Under the pieces are notes generated by a model. That model saw only the letters and a list, made by a program, of their open reading frames with translations, did not search any database and was not told where the DNA came from. A stretch of 64,000 bases of DNA, taken from positions 36,072,329 to 36,136,328 of the forward strand of contig NW_023601212.1 of assembly GCF_014898055.3 (NCBI RefSeq), given 5' to 3'. Source of the stretch: Talpa occidentalis. Its lineage: Eukaryota; Chordata; Mammalia; Eulipotyphla; Talpidae. Positions 12,665 to 23,190 of this stretch are shown here, piece after piece (positions within the stretch are counted from its first letter, which is position 1; every line of letters starts with the position of its first letter). Position numbers and translations under genes: made by a program.

Positions 12665-12748
12665 ACAGATCTTGATAAAGGTAGGTGTATACTTATAGAC
12701 ATGCACACATACATATACATTTTATTATCATTAGACCTGGTCATTCTA
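12665..12748 (+). repeat. 84-bp direct repeat, copy 1
   Basis: Begins ACAGATCTTGATAAAGGTAG. It matches 13532-13615 with 9 mismatches in 84 bases and no gaps, counted by eye. A GATAGATCGATCGATAGA patch precedes it. Confidence 0.9.
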
Positions 12749-13531
12749 GTCTATAAAATTCCTGGGAATACAGAATTAGTCAATTCTGACACTGAAACAT
12801 TGGTCCTAGTGTTCAGTGGTCAGAGGATGCCACTCCTTTGAGCTTTGGTTATTGTGTTTCTTCAACATATCAACACACGACCTTGTTTTATCTATGTCTC
12901 TCCTTAGAGACTCCATAGTTGATCTGCATCATGTTGCATCATGAACACTGGAGTCTCAGTCAGCAGCACCATCAATCATGACTGGATTAAGCTGATTCAC
13001 CACAAGGCACATAACAGCCTTCTTGTATAGAGGAAACTTGAATTGTGCTTTATCCCTATGCTTAAAAATAATTTTAAACAGTGAAATCACTATAAAAAAT
13101 GCTAAAATGCAATAAAAACAAAGAATAATTGTTTGCTGAATGAAGACTGAGAGAGGAATTCACAGCATTACCTGATTTGAGTTCAGCTGGGAACTGAGCC
13201 CTCAGATGAATCAAAATATTCACCTTTGTACACAGGGTCACAAACACCTACTGCTGCACCCTTATTCGCTGACTACAGGATGGCAAATGCATTTTAAGAA
13301 GAAGATGACTTTACAGATATGGAATCCATAAATAATAAAATGTGATTATATATGTAAATTTATAAGCAAGCATAATTAAATTAAGTCTTCCTCAGCAGCC
13401 ACTCTATTGTTCATGCTCAGGAGAACTATAAATAATGTGGAAAGGCTGACCCTCTCCTCCTAGTCTTTGTCTCTGTGACCTCATCCTCTCTGCAGGTGAT
13501 TGGCTGGGTGGAGAGAGCAATGACATAAATG

Positions 13532-13615
13532 ACAGATCTTGATAAAGGTAGGTCTATACATATAGACATATACACATACATATGCATTTGATTCTCATTA
13601 GACCCAGTCATTCTA
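13532..13615 (+). repeat. 84-bp direct repeat, copy 2
   Basis: Second copy of the 12665-12748 unit, 867 bp downstream in the same orientation. Both copies are also in the right arm. Confidence 0.9.
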
Positions 13616-15107
13616 TTTGATTCTATTGGATTGATACTCCTGTTGATACTCCTTCATGCATGGGTGAGACAAAACTTGAAAAGGCAAAATTATAAAAAAA
13701 GAGACTTCCACATTAGAGATACATATAAACAGAACTCCTCAAATAAGGAGTGAGCCCATCATGAGTGCAAGATGGAAACAGTTAACTTTATTTTTTTAAC
13801 AGTGAAGTTACCTTTTATTGAGATAATAGCCATTATAACCACATCCTATAGGAAACAGTGAACTTTAATTTGTGGGTGGTGATCTGGTCCACCAAAACCT
13901 GAGTCAAATCATTTGATGACATAGGGTTATTGAATAACAGAAGTTGAATAGGGCTTTTGATAAAAATTTGATTAAATGCAGACTATATTAGAATATAAAG
14001 CAACATAGAACACAGATTCCATTCAAGTATTATGATTTTGAAAGACTGCTACAAAAACATTCACACGTCTTTCACCTGTGTAAAACAGGCACACAATAAA
14101 TATTTGTTGATGATAATATGCTTCTTATTGTTGTAATAGTAACTGAGCAGATAAGAGGACTGAGCCAACACTTAAACATTAAATATTTTAACATTAAACT
14201 ATTCTGTTTTGAAAAGATTTATAGTAAACATAAATTTATAACAAATCCACCCTCATCCTTTTCATGACTAATATGACAGTTTTTCTAAAACTATGCCTCT
14301 TTAGAGAACTATAATGTTGAGTTCAAATCCAGATAAAATAGGAGCTGGAAGTTCTGGGGTATGTGAAAATATAGAACAAGAAAGAAAAAAATACCCCAGC
14401 TCTTATTTGATGACATATGTTGCTTCTGAGAATTCTAATCTTTGAAAATATGCTGGCTGACATTTGCTTTCCTTTCTTTTCAGTTCTTTGGCCTTAGTGC
14501 TCCTCCCAGATTAGCACAATCTAACTTTTCTTCTAAATGAGGGGACATCACCTGTGTAAGGAGTTCCCACTCTTAACTGCTATTAAACTTACTCTGAACC
14601 AAACCCTCCCTTTTACATGCACTGCTGTTATGGCCTCTTAGCTCCATTTTTAACATAATTGAAAATTTCAACTCAAGCATAGTAGAGCATTATGTGAATT
14701 CCTGTTTAAATCTTGTCAAAGCCTTTCTGGGTTGAACATATTTGCCTAGCCCTACCCACTCCTTTCATCTGTGAATGTGGTTGTTAATGTTTTGAACAAA
14801 ACGTTAATTAAACAACGCTGGTGGGTGCTACTAGAAACCAGAGTGCAGCTACCCCATATGGTGCCTTTGTGCAAAATTAGAAAAGTATGTGTCATTTCTC
14901 ATGATAAAATTTTTAATTAGATTATTTTTGTATTAAAAATAATAATGAGTTTATTCCATCAAATTTTTGAAATAATATAATCAAAATTCAAAATTTAATC
15001 ATGACAAAGACATATTTTAAGTAATTTGAATTAAAATTTTAGTTAAATAGTTACACATCTTGCTTTCAGATGATTACTGGATTTAATCTTTCTTATACTT
15101 TGACCTA
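13616..15107. other. Unassigned intergenic sequence
   Basis: Strongly AT-rich, especially 14880-15060. A MIR/L2-like tail phrase (CACACAATAAATATTTGTTGA) sits near 14091. No gene seen. Confidence 0.5.
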
Positions 15108-15120
15108 AAGATATTTTAAA

Positions 15121-15391
15121 GTGGGGCCTCCCTGGTGGCACAAGGGGTTAAGCACAACACTATGAGGCAATCCACAGCCTCTGCAGCATGAGTTCAGTCT
15201 CTGCCTGGCCAGGGAACTACCCACATGGTGCAGCAGACCTCTCCTGTCTTGCCTGCTGTTCCCCTCAGCAGTGTACTTAAGTCAATCTGCCTGTTCTGTT
15301 CCCCACTCTGTCTCTGGTGAATCCTCTCGACCCCCAAATCTCTGGCCTGTACCCAACTCTTGTATACATAAATAAATAAATCTTTTAAAAA
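15121..15391 (+). mobile_element. tRNA-derived SINE with 13-bp TSD
   Basis: The head reads GTGGGGCCTCCCTGGTGGCA, and the tail ATAAATAAATAAATCTTTTA carries both AATAAA and a TCTTTT Pol III stop. AAGATATTTTAAA flanks it at 15108-15120 and 15392-15404. The partner is 42346-42614. Confidence 0.96.
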
Positions 15392-15548
15392 AAGATATTT
15401 TAAAATGAATCTCAATTTTGAAATACTAGTTTTCTCTGGCAAATAGCATTGCCAAATTTTAATTTGTCATATTATCAAATATTCTGAAATATGATCAATG
15501 GATTATTTCTGTGAGCATGTTGCAATATAGAACAGAAATAATATAGAT

Positions 15549-15715
15549 ATTTATTTATTTATTTTTAAATTTAAATTATATTTGTATATTCCCCATACAA
15601 TTGCAACCCCCTTATTTTGACCCCAATCCCTCCTTTCCCCGACCCCCACCCCCCATAGAGTGTCTCTGGTTCATAGTTGTTTGTTGATTTTGATTTTTAC
15701 TCTCTTATAGTGTTC
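15549..15715 (-). mobile_element. L1: Severely truncated L1 3'UTR
   Basis: Antisense of the same 3'UTR as the full-length L1: CCCCATACAATTGCA near 15591, GACCCCAATCCCTCC near 15620 and GTGTCTCTGGTTCATAG near 15660. No ORF2 codons are left. The partner is about 42023-42189. Confidence 0.85.
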
Positions 15716-15849
15716 TTAGGCCTTCTAATATCTTTATTATGTCTAGTGTAAATTTCAACGATACATTTTTACTCTTAGTTTCAATAATTTGTGGGTCTCT
15801 AAGCTATCAAGTTACAAATGTAATCTTGTCAGGTAAGTGATTAGTTGGG

Positions 15850-16215
15850 CTTTTACCTGCTGGCCCTTGTGGCATTCACCTGTGGCCTTGAATGCAGGAG
15901 GCACTTGGGAGCATGGGTTTGAGGTGTGCATGCCTGATGGTGGACAGCTGGCGTACACTGTGGACATGTGTAAGTGGGCCCACCTGAGCCTGGAACTGAG
16001 GCTCTAAGAGTGGGAGAGAATGGCGAGAGAATGGCTGAGGGAACGGCTGAGAGAGGAGGAGCGATGGCTGTGAGGGCAAGGGAAGAAAACCCAGAGGGAA
16101 GAGCATATAGACATTTGCAAGGAGGCCTAAGTTGCTGTCTCCGTGCTGGCTTGTTTCCCTGGGTACTATGAAAGACCTATGGAGTTGATGCCAAGGGCCC
16201 CAAGATTCTCTTTTA
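15850..16215 (+). mobile_element. LTR-like element, possibly related to the solo LTR
   Basis: Shares GCATGCCTGATGG with the solo LTR (12088-12100 versus 15929-15941), then CACCTG and a purine-rich GAGAATGGC block. A CTTTTAATCTGCC phrase follows at the position where the solo LTR has its AATAAA region. Ends and TSD are not clear. It contains an 11-bp tandem unit that differs in copy number between arms. The partner is about 41512-41888. Confidence 0.45.
16017..16046 (+). repeat. Short tandem repeat, 11-bp unit
   Basis: GAGAATGGCGA followed by GAGAATGGCTG. The right arm has one additional GAGAATGGCGA unit, and the paired-coordinate sum drops by exactly 11 across this point (57738 to 57727). 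Confidence 0.9.
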
Positions 16216-16527
16216 ATCTGCCTGAATTGATGGTGAACCTACCCAGCTTGGAATGGTTGCAAAACAAATCTCAAATATGAAAAATCTGATATTCTTTCTG
16301 TGTGGTAAATGTCTATTACAAAGCTGAAAGTGCTATAATCAAAATAAAAAATGATTGAAACTTTAATTCTGGGCTATAGATGGACTGATACTGTTAAAAT
16401 GAGTTTTTTTCTTCCTTTTTTGATAATATTTTCCATGTTGGAGAAGTTGCTCAAAATAACCATCAAGATGGTTTATAGTTATTATAGCCTCAAAAAATTG
16501 GAAAATGCAATGTCTTAGTTTTTCTTC

Positions 16528-16539
16528 AAATAATTTCTT
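16528..16539. repeat. Target-site duplication of full-length L1 (left copy)
   Basis: AAATAATTTCTT here and again at 22334-22345 brackets the L1. The right arm holds one copy at the paired site (near 41187-41200). The paired-coordinate sum changes by 5807 across the site. This equals the 5794-bp element plus one 12-bp duplication plus a one-base T-run difference. Confidence 0.95.
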
Positions 16540-16729
16540 TTTTTTTTTTAATAAATTTTATTGTTATATTCCCCATACAATTGCAGCCCCCCATTCTGAC
16601 CCCAATCCCTCCCCTCCCACCCCCGCCCCCCTAAAAGTGTCTCTGGTTCATAGTTTTTTGTTGATTTTGATTTTCACTTTCTTATAGTTATTCATTTTCC
16701 TGGTCCCTTATTTAAGTTTTCTAGATTCC

Positions 16730-19700
16730 TGCTATGAGTGAGACCATCCGGTATTTTTCTTTTTCTTTTTGGCTTATTTCGCTGAGCATGATCCCTTCCA
16801 GCGCCATCCATGTTGCTGCAAATTGCATGTGTTTATCTTTTTGAATGCTGAGTAATATTCCATGGTATATATGTACCACATCTTCTTGATCCAGTCATCT
16901 ATTTTTGGGCATTTGGGTTGTTTCCAAAGCTTAGCTATTGTAAACAGTGCTGCTATAAACATAGGGGTGCAGGTGTTCTTTGGAATTGATGTTTCTGTGT
17001 CCTTTGGGTAAATTCCTAGGAGTGGAATTGCTGGATCATATGGAAGCTCTATGTTTAGTAGGTCCAGAAATCTCCATACAGCTTTCCACAGTGGTTGGAC
17101 CAGTTTGCACTCCCACCAACAGTGCAGAAGAGTTCCTTTTTCTCCACACCCTCGCCAACATTTGTTGTTGCTAGTTTTTTTAATATGTGCCATTCTCACT
17201 GGTGTAAGATGGTATCTCATGGTAGTTTTGATTTGCATTTCCCTGATGACAAGTGATGTTGAACATTTTTTCATATGCCTGTTGGCCATTTGCATTTCCT
17301 CTTCAGAGAAGTTTCTTTTAAGCTCTTCTGCCCATTTTTTGACTGGATTATTTTCTTTGTTGTTGTTGAGTCTCATCAGCTCTTTGCAGATTTTTGTGAT
17401 CAGTCCTTTATCATTAGTGTTGGGTGCAAAAATGTTCTCCCAGTTGGTGGGGTTTCTCTTTGTTTTTGTTATTGTCTCTTTTGCTGTGCAAAGCTCTTTA
17501 ATTTGATGTAGTCCCAGCTGTTTATCTTTGCCTTCACTATCACTGCTTTGGGTGATGTGTCTGTAAAGATGTCTTTGATGTGCAAATCCCGTAGTGTTTC
17601 GCCTATATTTCCTTCTATATATTTTATGGTTTCAGGTCTTATGTCTAGTTCTTTAATCCATTTTGAGTTGATTTTTGTGTATGGTGTGAGGTGGTGGTCA
17701 AGCTTCATTCTTTTGCATGTAGCGACCCAGTTTTCCCAGCACCATTTATTGAACAAACTTTCTTTGCTCCAATGCATATTCTTTGCTCCTTTGTCAAAGA
17801 TTAGTTGACCATAAATCTGTGGGTTTATTTCTGGATTTTCTATTCGATTCCACTGGTCTGTATGTCTGTTCTTGTTCCAATACCATGCAGTTTTGATGAT
17901 TATGGCTTTGTAGTATAGTTTGAAGTCTAGGAGTCTGATGCCTCCATTCCCTTCTTTTTTTTTTCAGGAGAGCTTTGGCTATTCGGGGTTTTTGGTGATT
18001 CCATATGAATTTCATCAATAATTGTTCTATTTCTTTCAAGAATGACATTGAAATTTTGATTGGAATAGCATTGAATCTGTATATTGCTTTTGGTAGGATG
18101 GCCATTTTAATAATGTTTATTCTTCCAATCCACGAGCAGGGGATGTCTCTCCATTTCTTTGTGTCTTCTTCTATTTCTTTTAACAGTGGTTTATAGTTTT
18201 CTTTGTATAGGTCCTTTACCTCTTTTGTTAGATTTATTCCCAAATATTTGATTTTTTTTGTTTCAATAACAAAAGGGATGGTCTTTTTGATTTCTTCTTC
18301 TTCAGATTTATTGTTTGTGTATAGGAAGGCTACTGACTTTTGCGTGTTGATTTTGTATCCTGCCACTTTACTGAACTGATTGATGAGTTGAATTAGCTTT
18401 TCTGTGGAGTTTTTGGGGTTCTCTATGTATAATATCATATCGTCTGCAAATAGTGATAGTTTGACTTCTTCTTTTCCTATTTGGATTCCTTGGATGTCTT
18501 TCTCTTGTCTTATTGCCCTGGCTAGGACTTCCAGTATTATATTGAAAAGCAATGGTGAGAGTGGACATCCTTGTCTTGTTCCAGATCTTAATGGAATTGC
18601 TTTCAGCTTTTCACCATTGAGAATGATACTGGCTGTTGGCTTGTCATAGATGGCCTTTATGATGTTGAGGTATGTTCCTTGTATCCCAGAATTTCAAGGG
18701 CTTTTATCATGAATGGGTGTTGCACTTTGTCGAAAGCTTTCTCAGCATCTATTGATATTATCATATGGTTTTTATATTTCTTTTTGTTGATGTGTTGGAT
18801 AACGTTGATTGATTTTCGGATGTTAAACCATCCTTGTGCCCCTGGAATGAATCCAACTTGGTCGTGGTGAATTATCTTATGGATACATTGTTGGATTCTG
18901 ATAGCTAAAATTTTATTGAGGATTTTTGCATCAGTGTTCATTAGGGAGATTGGCCTGTAGTTTTCCTTTTTTGTGTTGTCCTTGTTCGGTTTTGGTATTA
19001 GTGTAATGTTGGCTTCATAAAACGTGTTTGGTATTGTCCCTTCCTTCTCAATTTTTGGAAGAGTTTGTGAAGGATAGGCACTAATTCGTCTCTGAATGTT
19101 TGGTAGAATTCATTTGTAAATCCATCAGGTCCTGGGCTTTTGTTTTTGGGGAGGTTTTTTATTACCATTTCAATTTCGCTAATTGTAATTGGTCTGTTTA
19201 GGTGTTCTATTTCTTCTTTATCTAGCTTTGGGTGATTGTAGAGTTGTAGGAATTTGTCCATCTCCTCTAGATTGTTAAACTTGTTTCCATATAACTGTTC
19301 ATAGTAGTTACTGATTATTCTTTTGATTTCTGCTGTGTCCATTGTGATTTCTCCTCTTTCATTGATGATCCTGTTTATTTGTGCTTTCTCCTTTTTCCTT
19401 TGTGAGCCTGGCTAGGGGTTTGTCTATTTTATTGATTTTTTCAAAAAACCAGCTCTTGGTTTCATTGATCTTTTGGATTGTTTTTTTAGTTTCAATTTCA
19501 TTTATTTCTGCTTTGGTTTTTATTATTTCTTTTCTTCTACTGGTTTTGGGGTTTTTTTGTTGTTCTTTTTCTAGATCTTTGAGCTTCGAGATGAGGTTGT
19601 TTCTTTGCGTTCTTTCTTGTTTCTTGATGTGAGCTTGTATTGCTATATATTTTCCTCTTATTACTGCTTTTGCTGCATCCCATACATTTAGGATATTAGT

Positions 19701-20608
19701 GTCCTCCTTGTCGTTCAATTCAAAAATTTTTTAATTTCTTCTTTGATCTCCTCATTAGTCCAATGGTCTTCCAGTAGTGTGGTTTTTAATCTCCATGAGG
19801 TAGGAAAGTTCCTTGCCTTCTTTTTATGGTTTATTTCTAGTTTGATGCCTTCATGGTCAGAAAAGATGGTTGATATGATTTCAATCTTGGTGTATCTGTT
19901 GATGTTTGTCTTGTGCCCCAGTATGTGATCGATCCTGGAGAATGATCCGTGTGCGCTTGAGAAAAATGTGTACTCCGTTTTTTTGGGGTTTAGTGTTCTA
20001 TAGATGTCTGTTAAGCCTAATTGCTCTAGGTCCTTATTTAGAGCTTTGGTTTCTTTACTTATTTTTTGTCTTGTTGATCTATCCATTGTTGATAGTGGTG
20101 TGTTGAAGTCTCCCACTACGTATGTGTTTTCTCTGATGTCTGTTTTCAGAGAGGACAACAGTTGTCTGATATATTTTGGTGCTCCTTCGTTTGGTGAGTA
20201 TATGTTAATGAGTGTTATTTCTTCTTGAAGTATTGTCCCCTTGATCATAATGTAGTGACCATTGGGGTCTCTTTTTATCTTTTTGAGTTTGAAATCTGTT
20301 TTATCTGATATAAGTATAGTTGTTCCTGCTTTCTTTTTTGGTCCATTTGCTTGTAGGATTGTTTTCCATCCTTTAACTTTGAGCCTATTTTTATCTTTTG
20401 TAGCTAAATGTGTTTCCTGGAGACAGCAAAAGGTTGGGTTTTGTTTCTTAATCCAGGCTGCAACTCTGTGTCTTTTTATTGAAGAGTTTAGTCCATTTAC
20501 ATTTAGAGTTAATATTGATATGTTAACATCTGTATTTGCCATTGTGTTTGTCTTTCCTTTGATTTTATTTATTCTTTTAATAACTTTTTTTTTCTTGCCT
20601 TCTTTCAT
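16730..20608 (-). pseudogene. ORF2: L1 ORF2p, endonuclease/reverse transcriptase, frame-broken
   Basis: ORF2p nicks the target and copies L1 RNA at the nick. All parts are present in order over about 3.9 kb, so the length is complete. The endonuclease (from about 20540) shows LNVNGLNS, QETHL, GDFNTPLS, SRIDHILG and SDHE. The reverse transcriptase has [10 protein letters not shown] near 19140 and the catalytic FADD at 18439-18450. A C-terminal cysteine motif of the CxxxC...HxxxxC type lies near 17110-17160. The frame shifts at about 19720, 19390, 19052, 18690, 17957, 17490 and 16841. Most of these are single-base changes in homopolymers, so some may be assembly errors. As written the gene cannot give a full protein. 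Confidence 0.92.
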
Positions 20609-20610
20609 TG

Positions 20611-21723
20611 TTATTCGTCCCTCTGAGGTTCTGGCTTTAGGACTCCTTGTAGTATTTTTTGGAGTGGGGGTTTAGTTGCAATGAAATTCCGGAGTTTCTG
20701 TTTGTCTGGGAAGGTCCATATTCTTTCTTCAAAGAGGAAGGAGAGCTTTGCGGGATAGAGTATTCTTGGTTGGCATCTGTTTTCTTGGAGTCTGTTGACT
20801 ATGTCCCTCCACTCTCTCCTTGCCCGTAGTGTTTCTTCAGAGAAGTCTGATGTCAGCCTGATTGGTTTTCCTTTGAATGTTATCTGTTTCTTCCCTCTTG
20901 CCAGCTTCATTATTTTTTCCTTGTCCTGGATTCTTGGGAGCTTTACTATTATGTGTCTTGCTGTATTTTTCCTTTCGTCGTGGAAGTTTGGTGTTCTTCT
21001 TGCTTCTTGTATATCAATTTTCAGCTCCTTCTTTACATTTGGGAAGTTCTCTTCAATTATCTCTTTGAATATTTTCTCTGTTCCTACATCTCTCTCCTCT
21101 CCTTCTGGTATTCCTATAACTCTTATATTTCCTTTCCTCATGGAGTCAGATAGTTCCCGAAGTCTTTCTTCGTTCTTTTTCCTTCGTACTTCTCTTTCCT
21201 TTTCTGTTTTGGTTCTTTTTATTTCTGTGTCTTCAAGATTACTTATTCGTTCTTCCATTTCATCTATTCTGCTTTCATTGCTTTTCCCAGAATTCTTTAG
21301 TTCTTCCATTAATTCTTTGATCTCCTGCATTTCTTTTACTTCCCTCTTTAGGGACTCAATTTCTTTCTTCTGACCATTGTTTTCCCTCTCTAGGGACTCA
21401 ATTGCATTCTTCTGATCGTTGATTATTTTTCCCTTATCATTGTTTTCCTTTATGACTTCTGTCAGTTTTTTAATCACGGCAATTTTAAATTCTCTTTCTG
21501 GAAGGCTCAGAAATTCTTCCAAGTTATTGTCTTTGCAATCTGGGGGCTGGCTTTCTTTTTGTGGTGTGCTTTTTCTCTGGAGAGTTGCTAGGTTGCGTGT
21601 GGTTCTTCTCCTCCCTACTGTCTGTTTTCTAATTTGCCGTATGCGTTGGGACACTGTGTTGTTGGGACTGGCCGGCATCTTGGGTGGGCTTCTCTGTTCC
21701 CCTCTGGTTCTTCCAGGAGTCAT
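20611..21723 (-). CDS. ORF1: L1 ORF1p, RNA-binding chaperone (intact)
   Basis: An open frame of 370 codons, close to the usual ORF1 length. ORF1p trimerises, coats L1 RNA and acts as a nucleic-acid chaperone in the cytoplasmic L1 particle. Visible here are a basic N-terminus, a charged heptad-like coiled coil at about residues 100-195 (rich in E, K and L), an RRM beginning near residue 199 (NIRVIGIPEG) and a basic C-terminal domain from about 296 (RARREWRDIV). The first Met (MTPGRTRGEQ) is used; Met16 is an alternative start. It ends two bases before the ORF2 Met at 20608, the tight ORF1-ORF2 arrangement typical of mammalian L1. It has no frame breaks, unlike ORF2 downstream. Confidence 0.93.
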   Translation of the reverse strand: MTPGRTRGEQRSPPKMPASPNNTVSQRIRQIRKQTVGRRRTTRNLATLQRKSTPQKESQPPDCKDNNLEEFLSLPEREFKIAVIKKLTEVIKENNDKGKIINDQKNAIESLERENNGQKKEIESLKREVKEMQEIKELMEELKNSGKSNESRIDEMEERISNLEDTEIKRTKTEKEREVRRKKNEERLRELSDSMRKGNIRVIGIPEGEERDVGTEKIFKEIIEENFPNVKKELKIDIQEARRTPNFHDERKNTARHIIVKLPRIQDKEKIMKLARGKKQITFKGKPIRLTSDFSEETLRARREWRDIVNRLQENRCQPRILYPAKLSFLFEERIWTFPDKQKLRNFIATKPPLQKILQGVLKPEPQRDE

Positions 21724-22333
21724 CTCTCAGTTTCAAGCAGCCGGGCGGCCGGGGCTGTGTGCTGGTGCTGGTCTCTTCCTGGGGGGCGGGGCTCTCTTTA
21801 ATGGCGCCTGGAGCTCACCTCCGCGGCAGATCCTGCAGGGTTCGCCTCAGCTCCCGTTCACAGGGTGTGGTGGCTGCAATAGTTCCTTTCCACTCACAGT
21901 CCCGCTTGCTGTGTCCGTTTTTCTTGTTGGCCGTTTTGGTTTGTTGTTTTCCTCCTCTCTGCCGGTCGGAGAGTGCTGCCTCTGTGGGCGGGGGAGGGGA
22001 GCAGGGTTCTGCGCTTCCCTCCCTTCTAGTCCTCTTTTATGGCCACTTTCTTCTTCGGGCAGTTTGCTGGAGTCGTCCGTTTATCTTCCGTGTCCCAGTT
22101 CTCACTGGGACCTGCCGCTTTTCCTCCCTATTAACTTTTTTTAATGGGAGATCTTACTCGCAGCGTCTCCTCGCCGCCATGTTGCTCCGCCCACCTCTCA
22201 TTAAGATCGATTTTACTTTGCCCAGCTCTTTGGTACAAAGCTCAGAAGGCAAGCTCCTTTTGCCCACAAAGTCTGTTAATTGAGCAATCACTCAGTGAGG
22301 TCAGGCAGCCAAATACATCTGATTTTGCTTAAT
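21724..22333 (-). promoter_or_regulatory. L1 5'UTR / internal promoter with YY1-like site
   Basis: The stretch from about 21724 to 22190 is markedly richer in G+C and CpG than its surroundings, as expected for an L1 internal Pol II promoter. On the minus strand AACATGGCGGC (22173-22183) matches the YY1 motif that sits near the start of many mammalian L1 5'UTRs. The remaining 140 bp or so (22195-22333) is AT-richer and does not look like 5'UTR, yet lies inside the target-site duplication. Confidence 0.75.
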
Positions 22334-22345
22334 AAATAATTTCTT
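22334..22345. repeat. Target-site duplication of full-length L1 (right copy)
   Basis: Second copy of the 12-bp duplication that flanks the L1 on its 5' side. It matches 16528-16539 exactly. Confidence 0.95.
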
Positions 22346-22829
22346 AATTTTTGATTGCTTTAGGATGTTAAATATGTTGAATTAGTTGTATAATTTTATG
22401 TATAATTAGTATTTTTATTAGTAGTAATTTTATGTATATGTATAATTAGTTGTATAATTTTATCTGTAAAAATAATTTTGCTTTAAAAAAACATGACAAG
22501 GATCCTACAGTGTGTAGAAAGCATTCTACCAAAAATAGCTAAAGTGGAATTTAATCAAGTTGCTAACACTTAGCATTTACAATAAAAGAGAAGAGAGGAA
22601 CTAGTTAATGATATTTCATGAAAGTACATGGATGAATCCAGATTATGGGCTATCTTAAAAGTTCCTAAACAAGGTAATACCATAAGGGAAAGTGATAAGA
22701 GACAGGCTACTTTTGAAAAGGGCTCCAAAGAGGTACAGAGGGGGGAAAAATGACAAGTGGATCTTATTTAGTTTCAATGAAACTAAGTTTCATTGTGACA
22801 TTTCAGTAAAGTTTAATTTTCAGTGGAAC
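22346..22829. other. Unassigned AT-rich sequence with local duplication
   Basis: An AATTAGTTGTATAATTTTAT phrase recurs at about 22381 and 22445, suggesting a small tandem duplication. No gene seen. Confidence 0.5.
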
Positions 22830-23190
22830 ATAACTTGCATATAACTGTTTCAATGAGGTGTGATTTATAAAATTCATCCATTGTAACTGTAAATTCAATG
22901 ATTTTTAGTAAACTTTATAAAATTGTGCATTTATCATCATGACCCAATTTTAGGGCATTTTAACCCTCCAGAAAGTTCCCTCATACCTATTTAAAACCTA
23001 TCCATGTTCCCATTTCCAGGCCTAGAAAATCTCTGATTTGTTTTCTGTCTTTTTGAAATTTCATAAAAACGCAATCACACAACATGTAGATTTTGCAGGT
23101 GGTTTCTTTTACGTAATGTAGGAATCTACAAATTTTTCTGTAATCAGTCAAAAAGCAATTATTGTGGGTTTTGTGAGGGATATGGCTTCT
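22830..23190 (-). mobile_element. Old L1 3' fragment
   Basis: Follows the order of old L1 3' regions on the minus strand: AATTCATCCATTGTAACTG, TTTTTAGTAAACTTTATAAAATTGTGC, CATCATGACCC and the CAGAAAGTTCCC phrase. The partner is about 40346-40706. Confidence 0.7.

Larger units (their letters stand above)
16540..22333 (-). mobile_element. L1: Full-length LINE-1 retrotransposon
   Basis: A non-LTR retrotransposon lying on the minus strand. Its poly(A) tail is the T run at 16540. It reads 5'UTR (about 21724-22333), ORF1 (20611-21723), ORF2 (about 16730-20608) and a short 3'UTR. At 5794 bp it is near the usual 6 kb, and it has a 12-bp target-site duplication. It is missing from the other arm, where the uninterrupted target is preserved, so it is young or polymorphic. 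A near-identical subfamily member supplies the 3' piece at 31236-32229. ORF1 is open, while ORF2 carries several one-base frame breaks. Confidence 0.97.

Noticed and set aside
13440..13530. CCAAT-bearing GC-richer patch (ATTGGCTGGG) as a promoter
   Set aside because: There is no downstream gene, CpG island or TATA box in position, so the motif alone is not enough.
20795..22283. Plus-strand frames of up to 241 codons opposite L1 ORF1 and the 5'UTR
   Set aside because: These are antisense shadows of L1 and show no protein features.
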